Both the position numbers and the translations under genes were made by a program. Of a stretch of 64,000 bases of DNA, positions 25,950-33,439 are shown piece by piece (position 1 is the first letter of the stretch; every line of letters starts with the position of its first letter). Source of the DNA: an uncultured Clostridia bacterium (GTDB lineage: Bacteria; Bacillota; Clostridia; TANB77; CAG-508). Below the pieces are notes generated by a model. The model was given only the letters and a program-made list of their open reading frames with translations. It made no database searches and had not been told where the DNA came from. Location of the stretch: NCBI GenBank assembly GCA_934121905.1, contig CAKOVI010000001.1, positions 248,001 to 312,000 on the forward strand. The letters run 5' to 3'.

Positions 25950-26392
25950 TGCCATTAATGCCAAAAAGAACAAAACATAGAAAAGTACAAAAAGGTAGAA
26001 ATAGAGGTCAAGCAACAAGAGGAACAACAGTTTCTCATGGAGAATTCGGATTACAAGCTGTAGAGGCTGGATTAATCACAGGAAACCAAATAGAAGCAGC
26101 CAGAGTTGCTATGACTCGTTATATGAGAAGAGATGGTAAAGTTTGGATTAAAATATTCCCAGACAAACCAATTACAAGAAAACCAGCTGGAACTCGTATG
26201 GGTAAAGGTAAAGGTAATACAGAATTTTGGGTAGCTGCAGTAAAACCTGGTAGAGTTATGTTTGAAATAGCAGGAGTATCAGAAACAACAGCTAGAGAAG
26301 CTTTAAGATTAGCTAAAAATAAATTACCAGTAAAAACAAAATTTGTAATGAAAGAAGTTGCTATCGAGGAGGGTGAAAATAATGAAAATTAA
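25949..26392 (+). CDS. rplP: Ribosomal protein uL16
   Basis: The 147-residue protein starts PLMPKRTKHRKVQKGRNRGQATRG and includes GLITGNQIEAARVAMTRYMRRDGKVWIKIFPDKP with the RMGKGKG motif. It organises the A-site region of the 50S subunit. It overlaps rpmC by 11 bases. Confidence 0.98.
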   Translation: MPLMPKRTKHRKVQKGRNRGQATRGTTVSHGEFGLQAVEAGLITGNQIEAARVAMTRYMRRDGKVWIKIFPDKPITRKPAGTRMGKGKGNTEFWVAAVKPGRVMFEIAGVSETTAREALRLAKNKLPVKTKFVMKEVAIEEGENNEN

Positions 26393-26594
26393 TAAAATAA
26401 AAGAAATGTCTTCACCTGAATTGGAAAAAGAATTAGGTGAATTAAAGACAGAATTATTTAAATTAAAATTTAGCCTAGCTACAAACACTTTAGACAATCC
26501 TATGAAAATAAGAGATGTTAAAAAAGATATAGCTAGAATCAACACTGTTTTAACAGAAAGAAAAATCGCTGAAAAGAAAGGGGTAAATGAGTAA
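26382..26594 (+). CDS. rpmC: Ribosomal protein uL29
   Basis: The 70-residue helical protein starts MKINKIKEMSSPELEKELGELKTELF and contains ATNTLDNPMKIRDVKKDIARI. I choose ATG 26382 with GAGGGTG upstream instead of an earlier in-frame start. It overlaps rplP and ends one base into rpsQ. Confidence 0.97.
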   Translation: MKINKIKEMSSPELEKELGELKTELFKLKFSLATNTLDNPMKIRDVKKDIARINTVLTERKIAEKKGVNE

Positions 26595-26860
26595 TGGATC
26601 AAACAAGAAATCTTCGTAAAACAATGATCGGTACAGTTAAATCTAATAAAATGGATAAAACTGTAGTTGTAGCTGTTGAAAGAAATGTAAAACATAGTGT
26701 TTATGGAAAAATCGTTAAGAAAACATATACATTAAAAGCACATGACGAAAACAACAGTTGCGGTATTGGAGATAAAGTAAAAGTTATGGAAACTAGACCT
26801 CTTTCAAAGGATAAAAGATGGAGAGTAGTTGAAATAGTAGAAAAAGCTATAGTTAAATAG
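26594..26860 (+). CDS. rpsQ: Ribosomal protein uS17
   Basis: The 88-residue primary 16S-binding protein has RNLRKTMIGTVKSNKMDKTVVVAVER, the KKTYTLKAHDENNSCGIGDKVKVMETRPLSKDKRWRVVEI core and normal length. A 134-base gap with a structured element follows before rplN. Confidence 0.98.
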   Translation: MDQTRNLRKTMIGTVKSNKMDKTVVVAVERNVKHSVYGKIVKKTYTLKAHDENNSCGIGDKVKVMETRPLSKDKRWRVVEIVEKAIVK

Positions 26861-26885
26861 TCAAAAAATTGCAATAAATAAAAAG

Positions 26886-26965
26886 AGGTAACATCAAATA
26901 TTCACACGGAGGGACATATCTTAAAGCCCCAAAGAAAGACCCGTGATGAAGAAGATGTGTCCCTT
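26886..26965 (+). ncRNA. Structured intergenic element, copy 1 (rpsQ-rplN gap)
   Basis: GGGACATATCTT (26911-26922) pairs with AAGATGTGTCCC (26952-26963), enclosing a loop with CCCC and AAAGACCCGT. About 85% of this 80-base stretch, including the upstream GTAACATC-ATATTCACACGG, recurs at 30734-30813. Confidence 0.75.
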
Positions 26966-26994
26966 TACCAAATAGAAAAGGAGGATACCGAAAA

Positions 26995-27363
26995 ATGGTA
27001 CAACAACAAAGTATATTAAAAGTAGCTGACAACACAGGTGCTAAAGAAATTATGTGTATCAGATGTTTAGGTGGTTCTTACAGAAAAACAGCAAGTATTG
27101 GAGATATAATAGTTGCTTCTGTAAAATCAGCAACACCAGGTGGAGTTGTAAAAAAAGGTGATGTTGTTAAAGCAGTTGTAGTTAGAACAAAAAATCCTAT
27201 AAGAAGAGCTGATGGTTCTTATGTAAGATTTGATGAAAATGCTGCTGTAATAATAAAAGAAGATAAAACACCAAAAGGAACACGTATATTTGGACCTGTT
27301 GCTAGAGAATTAAGAGAAGGAGAATACATGAAAATACTTTCATTAGCTCCAGAAGTTCTATAA
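26995..27363 (+). CDS. rplN: Ribosomal protein uL14
   Basis: The 122-residue protein begins VQQQSILKVADNTGAKEIMCIRCLGGS and carries PGGVVKKGDVVKAVVVRTKNPIRRADGSYVRFDENAAVII. L14 forms an intersubunit bridge and binds the RsfS silencing factor. AAGGAGGATACC precedes the ATG. Confidence 0.98.
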   Translation: MVQQQSILKVADNTGAKEIMCIRCLGGSYRKTASIGDIIVASVKSATPGGVVKKGDVVKAVVVRTKNPIRRADGSYVRFDENAAVIIKEDKTPKGTRIFGPVARELREGEYMKILSLAPEVL

Positions 27364-27402
27364 AAATATTAGCAGAAATTTAGAAAAAGGAGGAATACCT
27401 TA

Positions 27403-27708
27403 ATGAAACTAAAAAAAGGTGATAATGTTATTGTTTTATCAGGAAATGATAAAGGCAAAACAGGTGAAGTTTTAAGTGTAATACCAAAATCTGAAAAAGT
27501 TATAGTAAAAGGTATAAATGTTAGAAAAAAACACGTAAAAGCTGCACCAAATAGAGAAGGCGGAATCGTATCTTCAGAATTTCCAATTCATTCATCAATA
27601 GTTAACATAGTTTGCCCAAAATGTGGAAAATCTACAAGAGTTGGATATGTTATTGAAGAAGGAAAGAAATTTAGAATTTGCAAAAAATGCAATAGCAAAA
27701 TAGATTAA
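27403..27708 (+). CDS. rplX: Ribosomal protein uL24
   Basis: The 101-residue protein has the KOW motif (KLKKGDNVIVLSGNDKGKTGEVLSVIPKS) and a C-terminal CPKCGKSTRVG...CKKCNSK zinc-ribbon-like tail common in Gram-positive L24. It initiates 50S assembly. AAGGAGGAA lies upstream. Confidence 0.98.
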   Translation: MKLKKGDNVIVLSGNDKGKTGEVLSVIPKSEKVIVKGINVRKKHVKAAPNREGGIVSSEFPIHSSIVNIVCPKCGKSTRVGYVIEEGKKFRICKKCNSKID

Positions 27709-27736
27709 TGGTTTTAAGAAAGGAGGAACAAATTAG

Positions 27737-28276
27737 ATGGAAATCTTAAAAGAACAATATCAAAAAGAAGTAGTTCCAGCTTTAATGAAAAAGTTTGGAT
27801 ATAAATCAATAATGGAAGTTCCAAAATTAGATAAAATAGTAATAAACATTGGTTTAGGAGATACAAGAGACAATCCTAAATCATTAGAAAATGCAATAAA
27901 TGATTTAACACAAATAACAGGTCAAAAACCAGTTATAACAAAGGCAAAAAAATCAATTGCTGCATTCAAAATAAGAGAAGGAGCTGACATGGGATGCAAA
28001 GTTACATTAAGACAAGACAAAATGTATGATTTTGCATACAAATTAATGAATGTCGCACTTCCAAGAGTTAGAGATTTCAGAGGAGTTTCAAGCAATTCTT
28101 TTGATGGTAGAGGTAATTACTCTATGGGTATAAAAGAACAATTAATATTCCCAGAAATCGAATATGACAAAGTAGACAAATTAAGAGGAATGGATATAAT
28201 TTTCGTAACAACTGCTAACACTGATGAAGAAGGAAGAGAGTTGTTAAGATTATTAGGAATGCCTTTCCACAATTAA
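27737..28276 (+). CDS. rplE: Ribosomal protein uL5
   Basis: The 179-residue 5S-rRNA-binding protein has KFGYKSIMEVPKLDKIVINIGLGD, the KPVITKAKKSIAAFKIREGADMGCKVTLR core and the RDFRGVSSNSFDGRGNYSMGIKEQ segment. Length and order are standard. AAAGGAGGAAC precedes the ATG. Confidence 0.98.
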   Translation: MEILKEQYQKEVVPALMKKFGYKSIMEVPKLDKIVINIGLGDTRDNPKSLENAINDLTQITGQKPVITKAKKSIAAFKIREGADMGCKVTLRQDKMYDFAYKLMNVALPRVRDFRGVSSNSFDGRGNYSMGIKEQLIFPEIEYDKVDKLRGMDIIFVTTANTDEEGRELLRLLGMPFHN

Positions 28277-28316
28277 TTTGAACTTAAATAATAATTAAGA
28301 GGAGGATTTAGGTTCT

Positions 28317-28502
28317 ATGGCAAAAATGTCAATGAAGGTTAAACAACAAAAACCACAAAAGTATCAAACAAGAGAATATAATAGATGTAAACTTTGTGGT
28401 AGACCACATGCTTATATTAGAAAATATGGAATTTGCCGTATTTGTTTTAGAGAATTAGCTCATAAAGGTGAAATTCCAGGAGTTAAGAAAGCAAGCTGGT
28501 AG
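28317..28502 (+). CDS. rpsZ: Ribosomal protein uS14, zinc-binding type
   Basis: The 61-residue short form of S14 has the four zinc cysteines in CKLCGRPHAYIRKYGICRICF and ends IPGVKKASW. This C+ form is typical of Firmicutes. Its last bases are adjacent to the long hairpin at 28502-28630. Confidence 0.97.
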   Translation: MAKMSMKVKQQKPQKYQTREYNRCKLCGRPHAYIRKYGICRICFRELAHKGEIPGVKKASW

Positions 28503-28630
28503 TCAAATCGATTAAAAACAGCAATCTGCACATTTTCGACATTTATTATGAACATCGGCATACAGACGTATAGCCTCAGCTCATAATAAACATCAAAAAT
28601 GCACATCTTACTATTTTTAATCAATTTGAC
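28502..28630 (-). ncRNA. Long imperfect hairpin between rpsZ and rpsH, probably a minus-strand RNA
   Basis: About 50 bases from 28502 (GTCAAATCGATTAAAAAC...) and their near-complement ending at 28630 form a single long stem. Most of about a dozen stem mismatches are C/A or A/C on the plus strand, which become G-U wobble pairs if the minus strand is transcribed. The apex GGCATA...TATAGCC can also pair. It may be a MITE-like insertion or an antisense RNA gene. No protein is encoded. Confidence 0.65.
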
Positions 28631-28685
28631 AGAGGAGTAAATAAATAAGAAAAAGAAAAAAGAAGAAGAAGGAGGTAAGTATAAA

Positions 28686-29084
28686 TTGAATACTACAGAT
28701 CCAATAGCAGATATGCTAACAAGAATAAGAAATGCAAATACTTCTAAACATAAAACAGTAGATGTACCTTGTTCAAAAATGAAACTTGGTATAGCTGAAA
28801 TTTTATTCAAAGAAGGATACATAAAATCTTTTGAAGAAATCAAAGATAACACACAAGGTGTTATAAGAATTACTCTAAAATATGATGAAAAAGGAACAAG
28901 AGTAATTGATGGATTAAAAAGAATCAGTAAACCAGGATTAAAAGTATATGCTGGAAAAGAAGAATTACCTAAAGTATTAAATGGTTTAGGAATTGCTATA
29001 ATTTCAACATCAAAAGGATTAATGACAGATAAAGAAGCAAGAAATGCTGGAATAGGTGGAGAAGTTTTAGCTTATATTTGGTAG
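28686..29084 (+). CDS. rpsH: Ribosomal protein uS8
   Basis: The 132-residue protein starts at TTG 28686 (AAGGAGGT ten bases before) with NTTDPIADMLTRIRNANTSKH and ends GISIISTSKGLMTDKEAR-type sequence (AIISTSKGLMTDKEARNAGIGGEVLAYIW). S8 binds the 16S central domain and, in E. coli, represses the spc operon. Confidence 0.97.
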   Translation: MNTTDPIADMLTRIRNANTSKHKTVDVPCSKMKLGIAEILFKEGYIKSFEEIKDNTQGVIRITLKYDEKGTRVIDGLKRISKPGLKVYAGKEELPKVLNGLGIAIISTSKGLMTDKEARNAGIGGEVLAYIW

Positions 29085-29098
29085 GAAGGAGAAATAAG

Positions 29099-29635
29099 AT
29101 GTCAAGAATAGGAAATAAACCTATTACAGTACCTGCTGGAGTTGATGTTAAAATCGATGGACAACATATTACTGTAAAAGGACCAAAAGGAACACTAGAA
29201 AGAACAGTTGAACCAGAAATTTCTATGAAATTAGAAGATGGAATATTAACAGTTTCTAGAGATTCAGATGTAAGAAGAAGCAAAAGCTTACATGGATTAA
29301 CAAGAACTTTAATAAATAACATGATTACAGGTGTTCAAAATGAATTTACTAGAGAATTACAAATAAATGGTGTTGGTTACAGAGTTCAAAAACAAGGAAA
29401 TAACCTAAATCTTTCACTTGGATATTCACACCCTGTAATATTTGAAGCACCAGAAGGAATTACTTTTGATGTTCCAAATGCTAACACAATTATAGTAAGA
29501 GGAATTGATAAAGAATTAGTTGGTCAAACAGCTGCAGTTATCAGAACAAAAAGACCACCTGAAGTATATAGAGGTAAAGGAATTAAATACGCTGAAGAAG
29601 TTATTAGACGTAAAGTTGGTAAAACAGGTAAATAG
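29099..29635 (+). CDS. rplF: Ribosomal protein uL6
   Basis: The 178-residue protein starts MSRIGNKPITVPAGVDVKIDG at ATG 29099 after GAAGGAG, and carries the two repeated L6 domains with GPKGTLERT and YRVQKQGNNLNLSLGYSHP, ending PPEVYRGKGIKYAEEVIRRKVGKTGK. An earlier in-frame start lacks a site. Confidence 0.98.
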   Translation: MSRIGNKPITVPAGVDVKIDGQHITVKGPKGTLERTVEPEISMKLEDGILTVSRDSDVRRSKSLHGLTRTLINNMITGVQNEFTRELQINGVGYRVQKQGNNLNLSLGYSHPVIFEAPEGITFDVPNANTIIVRGIDKELVGQTAAVIRTKRPPEVYRGKGIKYAEEVIRRKVGKTGK

Positions 29636-29677
29636 AATGATTAAATTCCTTGAGAAAAATTATGAAAGGAGAACAAA

Positions 29678-30037
29678 ATGGTTTCAAAAACTGATAGAAA
29701 ATTAGAAAGAGTTAGAAGACATAAAAGAGTAAGAAATAAAATAGCTGGAACACCTGAAAGACCAAGATTAAGTGTTTTCAGAAGTAACAGTAATATTTAT
29801 GTTCAACTTATAGATGATGTAAATGGTTGTACTTTAGCTCAAGCTTCAACATTAGATAAAGAAGTTAAAGAAAAACACGCAAATAAAGTTGCTGCTAAAG
29901 AAGTTGGAACTTTAATTGCAAAAAGAGCTGAAAAAATAAACATAAAAGACATCGTTTTTGATCGTGGTGGATACATATATCACGGAGTTGTTAAAGAAGT
30001 AGCAGAAGCCGCAAGAGAAGGCGGACTTAACTTCTAA
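29678..30037 (+). CDS. rplR: Ribosomal protein uL18
   Basis: The 119-residue 5S-rRNA-binding protein has RRHKRVRNKIAGTPERPRLSVFRSNSNIYVQLIDD and the end FDRGGYIYHGVVKEVAEAAREGGLNF. AAGGAGAAC lies before the ATG. A 135-base gap with a structured element precedes rpsE. Confidence 0.98.
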   Translation: MVSKTDRKLERVRRHKRVRNKIAGTPERPRLSVFRSNSNIYVQLIDDVNGCTLAQASTLDKEVKEKHANKVAAKEVGTLIAKRAEKINIKDIVFDRGGYIYHGVVKEVAEAAREGGLNF

Positions 30038-30090
30038 TAACAACATAAAACCTAAATAAAATTAGGGAGAATCACTTTTTAATAAGGGTA

Positions 30091-30138
30091 GGGGCATACT
30101 TTGTCCCCATGGAAAGACCCGTAAAAAAGTGTGTCCCC
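30091..30138 (+). ncRNA. Structured intergenic element, copy 2 (rplR-rpsE gap)
   Basis: GGGGCATACTTT pairs with AAAGTGTGTCCCC around a loop containing CCCC and GAAAGACCCGT. The stem differs from copies 1 and 3 on both sides (ACTTT/AAAGT versus ATCTT/AAGAT) while pairing is kept, which indicates an RNA structure under selection. Confidence 0.65.
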
Positions 30139-30172
30139 TGTCAATAGAAAAAAGGAGGGAAAACTAATTAAC

Positions 30173-30664
30173 ATGGAAGAAAAGCAAGAAAATGAATTAA
30201 AAGAAAAAGTTGTTGCACTTAACAGAGTTACAAAAGTTGTTAAGGGTGGTAGACATATGAGATTTTCAGCAGTAGTTGTTGTTGGAGATGGAAATGGTCA
30301 TGTTGGTGTTGGAAACGGTAAAGCTGCCGAAGTTCCAGAAGCTATCAAAAAAGCTATCCAAGATGCTAAAAAGAACTTAATAGAAGTTCCAATCGTAAAT
30401 ACAACAGTACCACATGAATATTTCGGAAAATTTGACAGTGCTAAAGTTATGTTAAAGCCAGCAGCTGAAGGTACTGGAATTATCGCTGGAGGTAGTGTTA
30501 GACCAGTATTAGAGCTTGCAGGATATAAAAATATTCGTACAAAAATAATTGGAACAAACAATCCAAGAAACGTAGTATATGCTACAATCGAAGGTTTAAA
30601 ATCAATGCAAACAGTTGAATCTGTAGCTGCAAAAAGAGGAAAGAAACCAGAAGATATATTATAA
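30173..30664 (+). CDS. rpsE: Ribosomal protein uS5
   Basis: The 163-residue protein starts MEEKQENELKEKVVALNRVTKVVKGGRHMRFSAVVVVGDGNGHVG and contains AAEGTGIIAGGSVRPVLELAGYKNI. It is an S5 with fidelity and spectinomycin-site functions. I choose ATG 30173 after AAAGGAGGG over an upstream GTG. It is not followed by rpmD. Confidence 0.97.
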   Translation: MEEKQENELKEKVVALNRVTKVVKGGRHMRFSAVVVVGDGNGHVGVGNGKAAEVPEAIKKAIQDAKKNLIEVPIVNTTVPHEYFGKFDSAKVMLKPAAEGTGIIAGGSVRPVLELAGYKNIRTKIIGTNNPRNVVYATIEGLKSMQTVESVAAKRGKKPEDIL

Positions 30665-30733
30665 TAGGAGTTAATAGATAAAAGTAGGGAGAAGAAAGCC
30701 AATAAAAGAGCAGAACTTGGCAGAAAGTAAATG

Positions 30734-30813
30734 GCGTAACATCACATATTCACACGGGGGGACATATCTTAAAGCCCCAAAGAAAGAACCGTGGAAAAGA
30801 AGATGTGTCCCCC
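30734..30813 (+). ncRNA. Structured intergenic element, copy 3 (rpsE-rplO gap)
   Basis: GGGGGACATATCTT pairs with AAGATGTGTCCCCC, with the loop CCCCAAAGAAAGAACCGT. It is nearly identical to copy 1, and occupies the place where rpmD (L30) is normally found. Confidence 0.75.
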
Positions 30814-30836
30814 TACAACAAAGAGGAGGTGCGAAA

Positions 30837-31271
30837 ATGGAAATCGAAGAATTAAAGCCAGCTATGAAAAGAGTAAAATCTAAAAGAGTAGGAAGAGGAA
30901 TCGGTTCAGGACTAGGAAAAACTTCAGGTAGAGGTCAAAAAGGTCAAAAAGCAAGATCTGGCGGAGGAGTTAGACGTGGTTTTGAAGGTGGTCAAACACC
31001 ATTATATAGAAGATTACCAAAAAGAGGATTTACAAATATTCATGCTAAAAACTACACAGAAGTAACATTAACAATGCTTAATAAATCTACTGCAACAGAT
31101 GTTACAGCAGAAACACTTTTAGCTGAAGGAATAATTGGAAAAATCCAAGACGGAATAGTTGTTTTAGCAACTGGTAAGTTAGAAAAGAAATTAAATGTAA
31201 AAGCTGTTAAATTTACAGCAAAGGCAAAAGAAAATATCGAAGCTTTAGGCGGAAAGGCAGAGGTGATTTAA
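30837..31271 (+). CDS. rplO: Ribosomal protein uL15
   Basis: The 144-residue protein starts MEIEELKPAMKRVKSKRVGRGIGSGLGKTSGRGQKGQKARSGGG, the typical glycine- and lysine-rich N terminus, and ends with NVKAVKFTAKAKENIEALGGKAEVI. ATG 30837 follows AGAGGAGGTGCG; the longer upstream frame runs through the structured element and is not coding. Confidence 0.97.
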   Translation: MEIEELKPAMKRVKSKRVGRGIGSGLGKTSGRGQKGQKARSGGGVRRGFEGGQTPLYRRLPKRGFTNIHAKNYTEVTLTMLNKSTATDVTAETLLAEGIIGKIQDGIVVLATGKLEKKLNVKAVKFTAKAKENIEALGGKAEVI

Positions 31272-32594
31272 TTGTTTAAAACAATAAAAAACGCACTAAA
31301 AACACCTGATATTAGAAAAAAGCTTTGGTATACATTGCTACTAATAATTCTTTTTAGACTTGGTTGTTATATCACAGTTCCGGGTGTTGATATATCAGCA
31401 TTAAATAATTTAATGAGTGATAGTTCATCTAGCTTAGCTGGAATGATAAACTTGATTTCAGGTGGTGCTTTTGCTAAATTTTCAATATTTGCAATGAGCA
31501 TTACACCTTACATAACATCTACAATAGTTATTCAACTTCTAGGAATGGTTATACCATCTCTAGAAAGATTGACTAAAGAAGGTGGAGAAGATGGTAAACA
31601 AAAAATAAATAAATATACAAAAATATTAACAATATTCTTAGCTTTTATAGAAGCTATAGGTGTATATTTATCTTATAAATCATACGGAGTTTTCGTAAAT
31701 GAAAGTTTCCTTACAGGAGCAATGATAGTTGCAGGATTTATTGCAGGTACTTCATTACTTATGTGGCTTGGAGAGCAAATTACAAGCAAAGGTATAGGAA
31801 ATGGAATTTCCTTAATAATCTTTATTGGTATTATATCTAGATTACCATCTGTATTAGTTACAATGTATCGTTTGATAGCAACATCAAACGGATTTAGCAC
31901 AACTGGTTTCTTAACAGCAATTGGAATTGCACTTGGAGCTCTAGTATTAGTTACTGCAGTTGTATATATGCAACAAGCAGAACGTAGGGTACCTGTACAA
32001 TATTCAAAAAGAGTTGTTGGAAGAAAAATGGTTGGAGCTCAAAACACAAATATACCACTTAAACTTGCAATGGCAGGAGTTATGCCTATAATATTTGCAT
32101 CATCATTCTTGACATTCCCTGCAATGATAATTCAAATATTTAAGACAGATGTTGCTACATCTACAGGATTTTGGGCAACATTATATAAATTCTCTATGGC
32201 TACATCATCATCTAGTGTTGGATGGGGATATACTATAGCAAATGCGTTAGTTTATTTATTACTAATCGTAGGATTTACATTCTTCTGGACATATGCAATG
32301 ACAAACCCTGCTGAAATATCAGCAAATATTAAGAAAAATGGTGGTTTTATACCTGGAATTAGAGCAGGAAAACCTACAACTGATTATTTATCTAATGTAA
32401 TTTCTAAAATAACATTATTTGGTGGATTTTATTTAGCTGTTATCGCTATTTTACCAATGTTATTAAGATTTACTTCATTAGATATAACATTTGGTGGTAC
32501 TGCACTTTTAATTGTTGTTGGTGTTGCAATTGAGTCAATCCAACAATTAGAATCTCAGTTAGTTATGAGACACTATAAGGGATTCTTGGAATAG
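31272..32594 (+). CDS. secY: Protein translocase subunit SecY
   Basis: The 440-residue ten-helix membrane channel starts at TTG 31272, coupled to the rplO stop by GAGGTGATTTAA. It carries SecY hallmarks: LGCYITVPGVD, ISGGAFAKFSIFAMSITPYI with STIVIQLL (plug and TM2), the RRVPVQYSKRVVG cytoplasmic loop and GIRAGKPTTDYL (C5 loop). It ends the operon: adk, map and infA do not follow, and two terminators do. Confidence 0.97.
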   Translation: MFKTIKNALKTPDIRKKLWYTLLLIILFRLGCYITVPGVDISALNNLMSDSSSSLAGMINLISGGAFAKFSIFAMSITPYITSTIVIQLLGMVIPSLERLTKEGGEDGKQKINKYTKILTIFLAFIEAIGVYLSYKSYGVFVNESFLTGAMIVAGFIAGTSLLMWLGEQITSKGIGNGISLIIFIGIISRLPSVLVTMYRLIATSNGFSTTGFLTAIGIALGALVLVTAVVYMQQAERRVPVQYSKRVVGRKMVGAQNTNIPLKLAMAGVMPIIFASSFLTFPAMIIQIFKTDVATSTGFWATLYKFSMATSSSSVGWGYTIANALVYLLLIVGFTFFWTYAMTNPAEISANIKKNGGFIPGIRAGKPTTDYLSNVISKITLFGGFYLAVIAILPMLLRFTSLDITFGGTALLIVVGVAIESIQQLESQLVMRHYKGFLE

Positions 32595-32612
32595 GAATAT
32601 ATATATTTGGGG

Positions 32613-32647
32613 AAAATAGCAAAAATAGTTGCTATTTTCTTTTTTTA
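32613..32647 (+). terminator. Terminator of the S10-spc-secY operon
   Basis: AAAATAGCAA pairs with TTGCTATTTT around AAATAG and is followed by CTTTTTTT. Confidence 0.9.
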
Positions 32648-32669
32648 GTAAAATATAAACAAAAGAAAT

Positions 32670-32710
32670 AAAGCTATTAGATACAACGTAATTGTAGCTA
32701 ATAGCTTTTT
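32670..32710. terminator. Second, bidirectional terminator hairpin
   Basis: AAAGCTATTAGATACAA and TTGTAGCTAATAGCTTTTT form a long stem flanked by A and T runs. It serves the convergent minus-strand gene at 32719. Confidence 0.85.
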
Positions 32711-32718
32711 AGAGGACA

Positions 32719-33321
32719 TCAAATGAATGTATCAATGTATTTGATTATATCATCAATACTTTCTTGGACATATTTTTCCAATATTTGTGGATTATCAGGC
32801 TGATATTCATCATCACAAATTAATGTTTTTTTATTATTTTTATGACTATATCTTAACTGATACTTGTTTGTCTTCCACAACCAATTTAGATTAGAGTATA
32901 CATGATACAATTCATCATTTTCAGGCTCATATAAACAGAGTTCTTTTAATAAGCCATATTGTGTTACTATACGGCTTTTAGCTTCTGTTCGGCTTAATTT
33001 TGTTATATCTGTTGTAGCCTGAGTATCCGAAAAATACAATAGATAGATTTCTACTTTTTTGCATTTTTGTAATTCATGCTTAGTAAAAATCATTCTTGTA
33101 AATGTTTTGTATAACTGAATTATGTTAAAACAATCGTCTACTGTTAAAGAATTGAAAAAGTTATCAATTTTTTGCCTTTGGTTACGTATTTGTTTTTTTC
33201 TTTTTTCAGTTAAATGAGAAACATTCACGGAAATATTTAGTGAATATCTTTCAATAGCAAAACTCCACCGATAAGGTGTTAGAAAAGAGCTTTGTATTGC
33301 GCCTATTATTTTTTTTTGCAT
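32719..33321 (-). CDS. Unrecognised 200-residue protein with an unshifted CGG codon
   Basis: The basic protein starts MQKKIIGAIQSSFLTPY and contains a long charged helical stretch (HLTEKRKKQIRNQRQKIDNFF) and YSNLNWLWKTNKYQLRY. I recognise no family. ATG 33321 follows AGGAGGG correctly; an upstream in-frame start adds residues without a site. An in-frame CGG at plus 33268-33270 must be read as a normal codon (PY-R-WSFAIERY), since a +1 shift there leads to an early stop. It has its own promoter and terminator and lies beyond the ribosomal operon, so it may be a recent import. Confidence 0.65.
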   Translation of the reverse strand: MQKKIIGAIQSSFLTPYRWSFAIERYSLNISVNVSHLTEKRKKQIRNQRQKIDNFFNSLTVDDCFNIIQLYKTFTRMIFTKHELQKCKKVEIYLLYFSDTQATTDITKLSRTEAKSRIVTQYGLLKELCLYEPENDELYHVYSNLNWLWKTNKYQLRYSHKNNKKTLICDDEYQPDNPQILEKYVQESIDDIIKYIDTFI

Positions 33322-33395
33322 TTTTCTTTCCCTCCTGTTGATGGTTGCTTTATAAAAAGGCAACGTAAAATGCTAATTTTAGTTTAACAGGATAT

Positions 33396-33424
33396 ATTGT
33401 ATCAAATTTATGCTAAAAAGTCAA
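33396..33424 (-). promoter_or_regulatory. Promoter for the 33321 minus-strand gene
   Basis: On the minus strand TTGACT (33424-33419), 17 bases, then TACAAT (33401-33396). Confidence 0.7.
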
Positions 33425-33439
33425 ATTATGTAAAACGTT

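Noticed and set aside
30717..30836. N-terminal extension of rplO through the gap
   Set aside because: The extension encodes the structured element, not L15 sequence; the AGGAGGTG site and MEIEELKP start at 30837 are standard.
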